Below, one piece after another: positions 50,994 through 59,748 of a stretch of 64,000 bases of DNA. The stretch spans positions 186,001 to 250,000 of the forward strand of contig JBFLZC010000004.1 of NCBI GenBank assembly GCA_040756375.1, given 5' to 3'. The translations under genes were made by a program, and so were the position numbers. This DNA is from VGSG01 sp040756375 (lineage in GTDB: Bacteria > Desulfobacterota > Desulfomonilia > Desulfomonilales > Desulfomonilaceae). The notes below the pieces were generated by a model, which saw nothing but the letters and a program-made list of their open reading frames with translations, did no database searches and was not told the DNA's origin. Position 1 is the first letter of the stretch; each line of letters opens with the position of its first letter.

Positions 50994-52166
50994 ATGGCAG
51001 CAGAGGAGGCCCGTGGAGGTTTGTGGTCGGCCCTGTCACGTAGGCTGGGCCTGACACCCCAGACAAAAAAGGCGGTGGAGCAAACGCTCGCGAAGAAGCG
51101 GCGGTGGAGACTTGTGCAGGTCGAGTCGTCGATGGCCTGTAATCTCCGATGCGTCATGTGCCCCTGGAAGGCCTTCAGGGAGGAGGTGTGCAATCAGGGA
51201 CTCATGTCCCAAGAGATCTGGGAGGGTGTGCGTCCGCACTTGCCGGAAATTGCGTCTGTGGACTTTACCGGTGGTGGAGAGCCACTCATGCAGCCAAGAC
51301 TCGTTGATTGGGTATCTGAGGCCCATGCAGCGGGTTGCGAAACGGGAATCCTCAGCAATGGCCTGCTTCTGAGGAAAGAGCTTGCCGCAAGATTGATCGA
51401 GGCAGGTCTCGACTGGCTCTGCGTGAGTATGGACGGGGCAGACAAAGAGCTGTACGAACAGATACGGCCCGGGTCCAATTTCGAGCGAGTCTGCGAGAAT
51501 TTGGGCAACATTGCCGAGCTACGATCCAAAAGTATTCCGAAAACCATGATCAACTTCGTCATGATGCGTCTGAATTTTCATCAAGTCGAGGACATGGTCA
51601 AACTCGCGGCTCGTTTGGGCGTCGATCAGATCAATTTCAGGCAATGCGAGGTAATACGTGGAGAGCACGGGAAGGGCTTCGGGCTCTTTTGGTCCGAGGA
51701 AACCGAGCAAATTCGCCACTATAAGAAGGAGCTTTCAAAGGCTGTGAGCTTGGCTGGGAAATTAGGAGTCGAAGCCATAACGTTTTCGTTCACTCCGCGT
51801 GAACGCCCTGTGTGCGAGCAGGATCCCCGAGATGAGCTCTTCATCCGGTACGACGGTCAGGTCGCGCCGTGCATAAATCTTGCGATGGGAGGCCCGACTA
51901 TGCTTATTGACCGCGAAGTAGTCTTGCCAACGGTCCATTACGGTCGCATTCCGGAACGTGATCTCCTGGAATTGTGGGAGACTGAGACATGCCGGTATTA
52001 CCGGGAGATTTTTGAGAGCAGGGCCAGGGTGTACGAACAAACGTTCATGGCCGGGATGATGGGCGATTCTCGGAAGACCGCGGACAAGCTCCATGAGGAG
52101 GCCGTCAAGAGAATGCCTCAAGCCGCGGAAGGTTGCAGGATATGTCATTATCTCTATGATGTATAG
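50994..52166 (+). CDS. Radical SAM protein with SPASM-like C-terminus
   Basis: A 390-residue enzyme. The radical SAM cluster motif is CNLRCVMC (residues about 46-53), followed by VDFTGGGEPLMQP and the TIM-barrel strands. The C-terminal part has additional cysteines in RPVCEQD, VAPCINLAMGG and a terminal GCRICHYLYDV, consistent with a SPASM or twitch auxiliary cluster. Such enzymes modify peptides, proteins or cofactors. GGAGG precedes ATG 50994. No obvious precursor peptide is beside it, unless the Cys-rich protein at 53115 is the substrate. Confidence 0.9.
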   Translation: MAAEEARGGLWSALSRRLGLTPQTKKAVEQTLAKKRRWRLVQVESSMACNLRCVMCPWKAFREEVCNQGLMSQEIWEGVRPHLPEIASVDFTGGGEPLMQPRLVDWVSEAHAAGCETGILSNGLLLRKELAARLIEAGLDWLCVSMDGADKELYEQIRPGSNFERVCENLGNIAELRSKSIPKTMINFVMMRLNFHQVEDMVKLAARLGVDQINFRQCEVIRGEHGKGFGLFWSEETEQIRHYKKELSKAVSLAGKLGVEAITFSFTPRERPVCEQDPRDELFIRYDGQVAPCINLAMGGPTMLIDREVVLPTVHYGRIPERDLLELWETETCRYYREIFESRARVYEQTFMAGMMGDSRKTADKLHEEAVKRMPQAAEGCRICHYLYDV

Positions 52167-52190
52167 GATCCAAAGCCGAGGGAGGTTTGT

Positions 52191-52766
52191 ATGAAGATCA
52201 CGTCTGTCTTAGGTAGTCCAAGGGTCAAGAAAGGCAATACCGCCAAGGTGCTCGGTTGGGTTGAGGAAGAGTTGGCGGCGAACGGCCACCAGGTGGGGAG
52301 AATCAATGTTGTAGACCGCAAGCTAAAAGGCTGCATCGAGTGCTATACGTGCCAGGGTATTCCTGACGAGCCTGGATGTCCTCAGAAGGATGATGCGGTA
52401 GCCATATTCGAGCAGTTTCGCGCGTCCGATGTAATTCTCTATGCTTCGCCGCTCTTCTGCTGGGGTTTTTCCGCCCAGATCAAGCCGCTGATCGACCGGC
52501 ACTTTTGCCTGATCACGGGATATGGGACCCGGAAATGGAAGTCGCTTCTTGCAGGGAAGAAAGTAGGTCTTCTGGTCACGTGCGGAGGACCGGTGAAAGG
52601 GAACGCGGAGCTTCTCGTGGAGATGTTCCAACGGCTCATGCATTACAGCAAGTGCAATGTAGCCGGTACTTTGGTGATCCCCAATGCGACCACCGCGGAA
52701 GCTATGGGAGAAAGCATAAGAAAGAAAGCCGTGAAGTTTGCCCAAACCCTTGCAGGGAAACCGTGA
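52191..52766 (+). CDS. NADPH-dependent FMN reductase / iron-sulfur flavoprotein
   Basis: A 191-residue flavodoxin-fold protein. KITSVLGSPRVKKGNTAKVL is the FMN phosphate loop, CIECYTCQGIPDEPGC near residue 48 gives four cysteines in an iron-sulfur flavoprotein-like arrangement, and YASPLFCWGFSAQIKPLIDR is the FMN ring-binding loop. It would supply low-potential electrons, possibly for the radical SAM enzyme 24 nt upstream. GGGAGG precedes ATG 52191. Confidence 0.88.
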   Translation: MKITSVLGSPRVKKGNTAKVLGWVEEELAANGHQVGRINVVDRKLKGCIECYTCQGIPDEPGCPQKDDAVAIFEQFRASDVILYASPLFCWGFSAQIKPLIDRHFCLITGYGTRKWKSLLAGKKVGLLVTCGGPVKGNAELLVEMFQRLMHYSKCNVAGTLVIPNATTAEAMGESIRKKAVKFAQTLAGKP

Positions 52767-52904
52767 GGTTTCGTGGCCGCGGGATAGCGCTTCGCATCAA
52801 AGGAGCCGCTCCCGCGATCCATTCCGCGGTTTGGAAGCCGTGGGATCTCTTCTTATGCCACTTCGCTTCCGAACGGTGAAGATGGCGTTGAAGCAAGAGC
52901 GACC

Positions 52905-52999
52905 GTAGGTCGGATTGAGTCCCGCTTTCTGGGCGGGACGAAATCCGACATCATGTCCAAAGCAACTTGTCGGGTTTCGCTGGGCTCAACCCGACCTAC
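52905..52999. repeat. GTAGGTCGG palindromic element
   Basis: Termini GTAGGTCGGATTGAGTCCCGC and CTGGGCTCAACCCGACCTAC pair imperfectly, with an inner GTCCCGC-GCGGGAC stem. It is a common intergenic repeat type. Nothing coding is seen in 52767-53114. Confidence 0.7.
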
Positions 53000-53114
53000 C
53001 TTGATTCACCGTTTGATAGCGCAGTGGTATTACGAGCTGCGTTTGAACATGTCTTGCCTCCGGCTCCGTAAGTGACAACTTATGATTACGTTGCGTGACG
53101 GGAGGAGGTTCGAC

Positions 53115-53480
53115 ATGGGTAACGTAAGAGTTGATCCGATTCTGCTTATTGTTATAGCGGTGGTCGCGGGAATGGTGTTTTTGTTCTTCGGTCTCCAGGA
53201 AGGCTCAGCCGCGGCTCGGAGCAGTAAGCAACAACCTGCCGGCCAAACGGTGGCCCCGACGAGTCCCTCGACGCCGACCTCGGGCGGTACGTCCGGAGGG
53301 CCGCGAAGTCTGAATCGTCCGGCAGCAATAGACTTTTCATGCACCGGTAATTGCTCAAGCAGCAAGAGCGCGTGCTATGGTCAGTGTGGGCCGGGTTCAG
53401 ATCCACTTTGCGGGCCCAGATGTGACAAGCTGTATAATCACTGCATGTACCAATGCAGGAACATGCAAAGGATACGATAA
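53115..53480 (+). CDS. Membrane-anchored Cys-rich protein
   Basis: A 121-residue protein in three parts. One N-terminal transmembrane helix (about 8-28, LLIVIAVVAGMVFLFFGL) is followed by a Ser/Thr/Pro/Gly/Gln linker (about 30-78). The final 43 residues carry eight cysteines (CTGNC, ACYGQCGPG, LCGPRC, HCMYQC). The type suggests a periplasmic or surface disulfide-bonded or metal-binding domain. ATG 53115 follows GGGAGGAGGT; an earlier in-frame ATG at 53082 is less likely. It is encoded after the radical SAM and flavoprotein genes. No family is recognised. Confidence 0.75.
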   Translation: MGNVRVDPILLIVIAVVAGMVFLFFGLQEGSAAARSSKQQPAGQTVAPTSPSTPTSGGTSGGPRSLNRPAAIDFSCTGNCSSSKSACYGQCGPGSDPLCGPRCDKLYNHCMYQCRNMQRIR

Positions 53481-53496
53481 AGAGATCGAGACGTTC

Positions 53497-55845
53497 TTAC
53501 AACGACAATATTTCTGCCCGCCTGGCAAGCGCGGGAGACTCCAGATTGATCCCGACTCTGATGGCTCTGAGGCCTTGCACGCCCGGCATGTCAGCCAGCT
53601 CAAGGGATTCCATGTCGGAGTGAAGCATCCCCTCGCTCTGCAGGAACGCGACATGCCCGCGGATTTCCTTGGCTTCATCCGGCCTTGAATAGATAAGCGC
53701 CACCTTGTCGGGTTGGGTGAGCCTCTCTTCGCCTCCTCGTATCATGGCCTTGTCGATGCGCGACCTGACGATCTCATGAGCCACGTCATAGACTCCATCA
53801 ACGTCGAATCGCTTTTCGTCAAAGCGGAAGCGAACTGACAACGGGTTGTGGTTTACGAGGATTAGATGCGTGATGCTGAGGGGGACCTTCAGTTGTGGCT
53901 TGATTTGATGAGTGTGCCACGCAATTCCGCAAGCCACGATAATCTGCCAGAGCCTGAGGTTTCTCGTGTAGAGTTCGCTAAAGAGATTCTTTTCCACCAT
54001 GGATTCCCCCACGTAAATCAGGTAGTCCACACCGTCGGTCTGGTGCTTGCTGAAGTAGTGAGGGAAGATGCCCTGGGCTTGTGCTTCTTCTCGATCCAGG
54101 TAACGACTGATACGCTCATTGAATGCCGAAACGCTCTGCTCGTATTCTTTGCGCATACGATACACGGTCCTCATATTCGGGTCGATCCGGGCCGCATAAG
54201 CGTTGATCGCTTCCTCGGTGCCGGCACTGTAACCCTTCATGAGAGGAAAAAGAGGCTCAACCTCGCTGCCGATGAAATTGATGACAGAGGTATCGTCTCC
54301 GCTTAACAACCCCGCTCCTATAGTTTCGATGCGCTGTCCGATCTGGTGGCCCAATTCATGAAGGATGGGCATTGGCTTGGCTTCTGCGGCCGACTGGACC
54401 ACGGTGAGGGCCAGCCGCAAATGTTCGGTCAAATCTGCGCTGACCGCTTGGTTGCGTGCCTCTGAAGAACCGCGAATATCCGAAGCCGCATACAGAGCAT
54501 TTACCTTATTGAAAACAATCGGCTCCAGTTCCGCCGCTTCGCCTTTGTTGGTCCTCTCCAAATAGTTGAGAACGGCTTGGCGGAAACGCCATTCCACCGA
54601 TGGATGCACTGGGGTGCATCGCTCCTGAATGATGGCTTGTATGTTCTTGTCCAGGTCGTCCAGGGATCTCTTGAGCGCCATGGAAAAGAGCGGGAGGATT
54701 TCGCCGGTCAGCATGGCTTCTCGAGGGCCGAGGTCCCCCGGATGAGGCGATCCGACCTTCATGGCGCCGATCAGTTGGCCCTGATACAAGAGCGGGGCAA
54801 CGAGAACGGACCGTATCCCGGCCTGGATCACCTCTTGATCGATGGGATGGGTGTAATCTCCTTCGAGCATGTCTCTGATGCGGAGCATCTCGCCCTGTTC
54901 CGCGGCCCGATGGAAGATAGACCCAATTGTTTCTTCGAGCGGAATGTGGATGGATTCCGAGAAGATGCAGTTGGAATTCATCTCGCATCCCGTGGCCAAG
55001 ACGAGGACTTGGTCGCCTTGAAGCGCTGAGACTCCAACTGACACGTCCGGTCGGCCGAGGAGCGTCCTTATGCGGTCCTGCAGCCTGGCAAAGCCGCTCT
55101 GAGAGATGACGGAACCTTGTTCGGCGAGGTCTCTTTCCAGGCCCGTGAGCACTTCGGATAGGGTCACATCCATGGCTCGAAGGACCCCGAATCCCTGGAA
55201 TTCGAATTGGTGCGCAGGAATGTACTTGCTGAGGACACCCGGCTCGGTGAGGTTCTCCATAATGGTGATGCGATCTTGCTCAGAAAGGGGCGGAAGATCC
55301 CCATTGACCTTTACTTCCACAAAACGGAGATCCGGTCTGAATCCGAAGTAGCGTTCCAGTCCGGTGTCCGGGTCAGTAACGATCCGAACCAGGGGGTAAT
55401 CCAGGTCCTGCTCTATGCCGTAGACCCGCCGCAAGATGAGAAGAAAGAACCTGAGGAGCCTGCCCTTTGCGAATGCCTCCCACGGGACATTCCATCTGCC
55501 CTTGAAGCTCCCGTCCTCGTTGACCAACAGCCGCTCAAAAGGCGGCGAAACAAATGCGGGCTGAAGCGTGAATGGCACCATAGCGGCCGCAACCTCTGTA
55601 TCCCAGAAAGCAGGAGGGAAGACAGCGGTCATGAGAGTCCGGATCAGACCATCATGGCGCTTCAGGACAGAGAGATCCTCAATGGGTTCCAGCAATTCAG
55701 GCGAGCGTGTCAATCCCGCCTCAATTTCGCCACTAAGCGGGCCCCATCCATTTCCACTGGAGGAGACCCGTTCTCTCCAGAAATCAACAAGTGGTCTTAG
55801 ACTGAAAACGCACCGAGAAGGCGGCTCTTGAACTATGGGGTTCAT
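53497..55845 (-). CDS. Large GAF-domain protein, unknown function
   Basis: A 782-residue soluble protein. A GAF domain lies about 330-490 (SVGVSALQGDQVLVLATG, AGIRSVLVAPLLYQGQLIGAMKVGSP). The N-terminal third resembles no enzyme I know, and the C-terminal half is helical and includes PILHELGHQIGQRIETIG, which has an HExxH pattern. Similar long GAF proteins occur in Bacteroidetes and deltaproteobacteria with no assigned role. ATG 55845 (GGGAG 9 nt upstream) is preferred to a frame reaching 56151, because a promoter at 55927-55955 lies between the two. Confidence 0.75.
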   Translation of the reverse strand: MNPIVQEPPSRCVFSLRPLVDFWRERVSSSGNGWGPLSGEIEAGLTRSPELLEPIEDLSVLKRHDGLIRTLMTAVFPPAFWDTEVAAAMVPFTLQPAFVSPPFERLLVNEDGSFKGRWNVPWEAFAKGRLLRFFLLILRRVYGIEQDLDYPLVRIVTDPDTGLERYFGFRPDLRFVEVKVNGDLPPLSEQDRITIMENLTEPGVLSKYIPAHQFEFQGFGVLRAMDVTLSEVLTGLERDLAEQGSVISQSGFARLQDRIRTLLGRPDVSVGVSALQGDQVLVLATGCEMNSNCIFSESIHIPLEETIGSIFHRAAEQGEMLRIRDMLEGDYTHPIDQEVIQAGIRSVLVAPLLYQGQLIGAMKVGSPHPGDLGPREAMLTGEILPLFSMALKRSLDDLDKNIQAIIQERCTPVHPSVEWRFRQAVLNYLERTNKGEAAELEPIVFNKVNALYAASDIRGSSEARNQAVSADLTEHLRLALTVVQSAAEAKPMPILHELGHQIGQRIETIGAGLLSGDDTSVINFIGSEVEPLFPLMKGYSAGTEEAINAYAARIDPNMRTVYRMRKEYEQSVSAFNERISRYLDREEAQAQGIFPHYFSKHQTDGVDYLIYVGESMVEKNLFSELYTRNLRLWQIIVACGIAWHTHQIKPQLKVPLSITHLILVNHNPLSVRFRFDEKRFDVDGVYDVAHEIVRSRIDKAMIRGGEERLTQPDKVALIYSRPDEAKEIRGHVAFLQSEGMLHSDMESLELADMPGVQGLRAIRVGINLESPALARRAEILSL

Positions 55846-55926
55846 GAGAGGACTCCCTTGCGCGGCAAGGTGCCGGACGATTCGATACACGTTGTCCTTT
55901 GAATGGAATATCGGCCAATTAGGTCT

Positions 55927-55955
55927 ATTATAATACCGCGGGGTGAGAATGTAAC
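55927..55955 (-). promoter_or_regulatory. Promoter of the GAF protein gene
   Basis: On the minus strand GTTACA (55955-55950), a 17-nt spacer and a perfect TATAAT (55932-55927). Transcription would start near 55920, 75 nt before ATG 55845. Confidence 0.6.
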
Positions 55956-56122
55956 CCCCTGACCGCTGCAAAGCTTCTCCAGAAGCGCCAATATGCCTCA
56001 ATGGCACGCCATTCTTGCGATCGCGCGCCGGGAATGGAGTCATCTGCACAGTTTCGGTCAATAGGAACCGGCTTGCTACCTTGGATTCAGCTTCGGGAGA
56101 GAAGTTGTTGCGCAAATCATGA

Positions 56123-56152
56123 TTGACCCAGGGACCGATGGTGAAGTACATT
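56123..56152 (+). promoter_or_regulatory. Promoter of the TRAP binding protein gene
   Basis: TTGACC (56123-56128), an 18-nt spacer and TACATT (56147-56152), about 87 nt before ATG 56239. Confidence 0.5.
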
Positions 56153-56238
56153 TTGCAATCCGCGACACGGCAGTCCTCGACAATCGTTCACGCCTCGTGT
56201 TGGGACTGCAACCGATTCAACCAGAGAAAGGAGTCAAC

Positions 56239-57252
56239 ATGTTCAGGAAGGCTGTGATAGTGCTCATTGCGGCCATAGCGCTTGTTCTTTCGTTTCAGAT
56301 GCAGGTGCAGGCCCAGACCGTTTTGCGTTTCCAGTGTGCGTACCCGGAAAAGGCTCACAGTGGGCAGACCACGCTCTTCTTTGCAGATGAAGTGGCCAAG
56401 CTCACGAACAACCAAGTGCAGGTGAAGGTGTTGTGGCCGGGCAAGGACGTCAAAATGGGTGAGGCTTTTGACGCAGTCTGCCAGGGCGACCTCGACGGGT
56501 ACTCCGGCTCCCTTCTCTACTTTGCCGCAAAAGTGCCCGAGGTGAATTGCCAGTGGCTCCCCTTCAACTGGGCTAACGCGGCCGATGCCAAGAACGTGCT
56601 CCTGAACAAGGGTTACATGCAGGTCATGGCAGAGGCAGTCGCCGGGCACGGCGCGACCTACTTGGGCGCCTTGTCTGTGTGCAGCATGGGTTTCTTGACC
56701 AAGTTCCCGGTGGAAAAACTCGCGGACCTGAAGGGGAAGAAGATTCGGGCCGTGGGCATGGAAGCTAAGATCGTTGGGGCACTCGGGGCTACGGCCGTGG
56801 ACACTCCCCCACCGGATCAGCACGCAGCTCTAAAAGAGGGCAGGGTGGATGGTACCGACTTTCCCTGGTACACCATCGAGCAGTATAAGTTTTACGAAGT
56901 GCTGAATTACGTCGTAAAGCCCGCGTTGCACACCCCTGGGATTGTGGAGCTCATTATCAGCACCAAGTCGCTGAAAGCTCTCACCCCTCAGCAGCAACAA
57001 GCCATCCAGCAAGCTGCTCGAAACGCAATGGAACGCAGCTTCGCTCAATCCGATCAATTGGACACAGAGGCCTTGCGGAAGGCCGAGGAACGCGGCGTGA
57101 AAGCGTCTACCATATCCGAGTTCCAGCTCGTGAAGTTTCGGGCGGCTATGAGACCCTTGTGGCAAGCGGAGGCAAAGAAATCGGAATATTCAGCTAAGCT
57201 GGTGCAAATCCTGCGCGACCACCTGAGAAGCTCCCTGGGCATAGAACAATAA
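56239..57252 (+). CDS. TRAP transporter substrate-binding protein, DctP type (orphan)
   Basis: A 337-residue periplasmic protein. The signal peptide spans about 1-25 (ending MQVQAQ). The mature part has TLFFADEVAKLTNNQVQVKV, FLTKFPVEKLADLKGKKIRAVGMEAKIVGALGATAVDTPP and GRVDGTDFPWYTIEQYKFYE, the DctP/TAXI-like SBP pattern for carboxylate-type ligands. The expected DctQ and DctM membrane genes are not nearby. GAGAAAGGAG precedes ATG 56239, and a hairpin follows the stop. Confidence 0.9.
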   Translation: MFRKAVIVLIAAIALVLSFQMQVQAQTVLRFQCAYPEKAHSGQTTLFFADEVAKLTNNQVQVKVLWPGKDVKMGEAFDAVCQGDLDGYSGSLLYFAAKVPEVNCQWLPFNWANAADAKNVLLNKGYMQVMAEAVAGHGATYLGALSVCSMGFLTKFPVEKLADLKGKKIRAVGMEAKIVGALGATAVDTPPPDQHAALKEGRVDGTDFPWYTIEQYKFYEVLNYVVKPALHTPGIVELIISTKSLKALTPQQQQAIQQAARNAMERSFAQSDQLDTEALRKAEERGVKASTISEFQLVKFRAAMRPLWQAEAKKSEYSAKLVQILRDHLRSSLGIEQ

Positions 57253-57267
57253 GAGCCTAACCATATT

Positions 57268-57310
57268 GGAGAAACCAAGCCTTCAGCGGCACTGAGGGTT
57301 TGGTTTCTCC
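57268..57310. terminator. Bidirectional-type hairpin between convergent genes
   Basis: Arms GGAGAAACCAAGCC (57268-57281) and GGTTTGGTTTCTCC (57297-57310) form a nearly perfect 14-bp stem. It lies 16 nt after the TRAP gene and 25 nt beyond the PstS-like stop, so it could stop both transcripts. A classic T-run is absent. Confidence 0.6.
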
Positions 57311-57334
57311 CTCCAGCTTTGAACAGTCAATCCT

Positions 57335-58171
57335 CTATTGGGTTTGCTGTGCGGAGAAATCCGCAAAGCCTTGCACGCACGGGCCCGCGGTGTTGGCATT
57401 CCAGTAGAGATGAAACGCGACAGATATGGGATAGAGTGATTCTCTCGAAACCCCTCCCGCCAATTGATAAGGCTGGGAATCCGCATCCTTCTTGATCTTG
57501 AGGATCTTTACCCCTCGCTCGTCCAACTTGTCAAAAAACACGGTCGTCGTGGGAATATAGCCTATCCCGAACGATCTCGAGCAAACCGTGACCGTGGTGC
57601 TGTACGTGCTCATAACCGCGGCGTCTTTAGCGTACGGGGCTCCCTTCAAAACCTTGTCCTGGAAGAGGACACCAGCGCCGGTCTCCGGCACAGCCCTCAT
57701 GGTGACCCTTATCGGTTCATTCGGACCGCCGACCTGGCTCCAGTTTGTGATTTCGCCTTTGAAGATCTTCGCTAGCTGCTCCATCGTGAGCTCGTTCACC
57801 GTATTCCTGGAATTAGTGATGACTGCGAGAGCGATCTGCCCTATGTACTTGGAACCGAGCACTATGCCCTTGGAAGCCGCGTTCTTCGCCTCTTCTTCTG
57901 TTATCTTCCTCGTCACCATTGCAAGGTCCGCATCTCCTGCAATCAACCTCTGGAGCCCAATCCCGGTGGTGGCTCCGTGGATGACGAAGGAACAGTTCGG
58001 AGCTTCCTGTGTATACTGCGCAGCATTCATGTCCACCACATCCGACAAGAGACCCGCGCCGCTGATCCTTATTGTAGCCTTGTCTTGAGCAACGACCTGA
58101 TGGTTCGGAATCAAGCACAGAAGACTCAGGCAAATGCCTGCGATTATGAAAACTGGTGTGTATCCTTTCAT
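57335..58171 (-). CDS. PstS-like phosphate/anion-binding protein (orphan)
   Basis: A 278-residue periplasmic protein. The signal peptide is about 1-28 (ending QVVAQD). RISGAGLLSDVVDMNAAQY, HGATTGIGLQRLIAGDADLAMVTRKITEEE, LTMEQLAKIFKGEITNWSQVGG and RAVPETGAGVLFQD match the PstS family. No pstCAB genes lie beside it. It may be a sensing or alternative binding protein. GAGAGGAGGCAATTGGG precedes ATG 58171. Confidence 0.87.
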   Translation of the reverse strand: MKGYTPVFIIAGICLSLLCLIPNHQVVAQDKATIRISGAGLLSDVVDMNAAQYTQEAPNCSFVIHGATTGIGLQRLIAGDADLAMVTRKITEEEAKNAASKGIVLGSKYIGQIALAVITNSRNTVNELTMEQLAKIFKGEITNWSQVGGPNEPIRVTMRAVPETGAGVLFQDKVLKGAPYAKDAAVMSTYSTTVTVCSRSFGIGYIPTTTVFFDKLDERGVKILKIKKDADSQPYQLAGGVSRESLYPISVAFHLYWNANTAGPCVQGFADFSAQQTQ

Positions 58172-58572
58172 CCCAATTGCCTCCTCTCAGCAAATGCACC
58201 GGTCCACTGCGTAGTCCTCTCCTGCGATGCCTGAGCCGGACATTTGCTGGCTTCTATCTTGGCGTCTAAAGATTTTTAGTGTTCAGATAGTGCTGCTGCC
58301 CTGAAATCAGCCCCCACACACGCTGAGCGGCAAATCATCGTAGTGAACATACGGCTTTTCCGTCCGCGCGGTCAAGACTATTTTCCCCAGAGTCGCAGTC
58401 GGTCGAGTCTCGTTGAGCGGCTAACCCAAGAGAATCCGAGCAAGGGAGGCACTTATTGGAGCAAGGCTGTTATGCGAAACGTTGGAACCAAGAACGCACC
58501 GGGAGGACATATAATTCAATCTTATGGTTTTGCAGCATCGGGGAATCTGCGGTCGTCTGAGCACGCGCCCGG
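58172..58572. other. Intergenic region, no gene seen
   Basis: The region lies upstream of the PstS-like gene and downstream of the LysR gene. It holds a small CTAAA-GATT-TTTAG palindrome at 58266-58279. No Pho box or clear promoter pair is recognised. Confidence 0.4.
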
Positions 58573-59541
58573 TCATCCACGTCGGGCGTCTATCAAAGTC
58601 TCCTCGTCGGCAGCGAAGGGGTGAAAGGTGTACACGGGCTGCGACCCGGCCTTGGCCTTGATGAGCATGTCCAGGAAGGCTTTGTCGGCCTGCGATAAGG
58701 TCTTGTTTCTGTCATACACGATGTCCACTGCCAGAAGAAATGGGCCTTCCTTGATTGGAATTGCCCTGAGCTCACCCTTGTTCACTTCGTGATCCACCCC
58801 CATGCGTGCGAGAAGAGTGATCCCATTGCCCGCAGCGACCATCTCCTTGATGAAGTCCACATTTCCCGTTTCGATGGATCCTCGCGTTGAGATCCCGCGT
58901 TCCCGGAAAACGCCGTCAACCAGTTGACGAGTCCCCGAACCCTTTTCACGCAGTATGAGGTTCTCGCCCGCTAGCTCCTCCAGCGAGACCGCTTCTCGTT
59001 CAGCCAGACGATGTGTCGGTGAAGTCAGGACGACCAGGGCGTCTTCGATGAATGGGATCACCTCCAGATTCTCTTGATATGGGAGTCGCCCCACGATGGC
59101 GATATCGTTTCGATTCTCCCGTATGTTGGCCAGCATTTCCTCAGAGGAACCTTCACTGATCTGGATCCGGACGCGAGGAAATGCTGTTCGAAAGGCCGAA
59201 ATGTAGCGTGAGAGCAAATGGCGTACAAGCTGCTTGGAACTCCCGATCCGCAGCACTTCTTCAGCAAAATCGTGGGCCTGGTCGAGCACTCGTTCCGCGT
59301 CTTCTACCAGGCCGAAGATCTTCTCCGCAACCTGGTACAGGAGCTTCCCGGATGGCGTCAATTCCAACTTCTTCTTTCGCCGAATAAAGAGCTGCACGCT
59401 GTGACGATCTTCCAGCGCTCTAATCTGGAGGCTGACCGCAGGTTGGGTAATGAAGAGCTTCTCAGCGGCGCGGGTGATGCTTCCGCAACTTGCAGCATAG
59501 TAGAAGGCCTTCAACTGATTGAGGTTGAGCTCTGAGGGCAT
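58573..59541 (-). CDS. LysR-family transcriptional regulator
   Basis: A 322-residue LTTR. The N-terminal helix-turn-helix is LNQLKAFYYAASCGSITRAAEKLFITQPAVSLQIRALED (residues about 4-45), with a linker helix and a ligand-binding domain (about 90-300) of the CysB/CbbR-like type. It is divergent from the FAD oxidoreductase operon, with palindromes in the shared region, so it most likely controls that operon and itself. The inducer is unknown. Confidence 0.93.
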   Translation of the reverse strand: MPSELNLNQLKAFYYAASCGSITRAAEKLFITQPAVSLQIRALEDRHSVQLFIRRKKKLELTPSGKLLYQVAEKIFGLVEDAERVLDQAHDFAEEVLRIGSSKQLVRHLLSRYISAFRTAFPRVRIQISEGSSEEMLANIRENRNDIAIVGRLPYQENLEVIPFIEDALVVLTSPTHRLAEREAVSLEELAGENLILREKGSGTRQLVDGVFRERGISTRGSIETGNVDFIKEMVAAGNGITLLARMGVDHEVNKGELRAIPIKEGPFLLAVDIVYDRNKTLSQADKAFLDMLIKAKAGSQPVYTFHPFAADEETLIDARRG

Positions 59542-59555
59542 GAGAGTACGGAAAA

Positions 59556-59603
59556 ATAAGTTTTCCTTATGACATCATAAAAATTCCTGCTTTGACATGT
59601 CAA
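59556..59603. promoter_or_regulatory. Likely LysR operator region with overlapping palindromes
   Basis: Three symmetric sites lie in the divergent gap. ATAAG-TTTTC-CTTAT (59556-59570) has a T-N11-A-like form; TTATGA-CA-TCATAA (59567-59580) is a perfect 6-2-6 repeat overlapping it; TTGACATGTCAA (59592-59603) is a perfect 12-bp palindrome. The arrangement fits LTTR recognition and activation sites. Confidence 0.55.
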
Positions 59604-59748
59604 CACAAATCCTGTCACCGTAGTAACAACGGCAGACCGAGCATTTCGCACGAACCGATTTTACTTCCCCTTCTCGTACGTGAACATTGTCACCTGCTGG
59701 GCGCCAGCCCGACTTCCTTTGGCCGTAACAGTAGCAAGGAGAAAGCGG

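Noticed and set aside
3639..53000. Insertion sequences with transposase
   Set aside because: The repeats have no coding capacity and no transposase frame is present, so they are listed as non-autonomous palindromic elements.
56040..56151. N-terminal extension of the GAF protein
   Set aside because: A promoter with perfect TATAAT lies downstream of this start, and the residues added do not look like the rest of the protein.
58172..58572. Pho box upstream of the PstS-like gene
   Set aside because: No CTGTCAT-type direct repeats were found.
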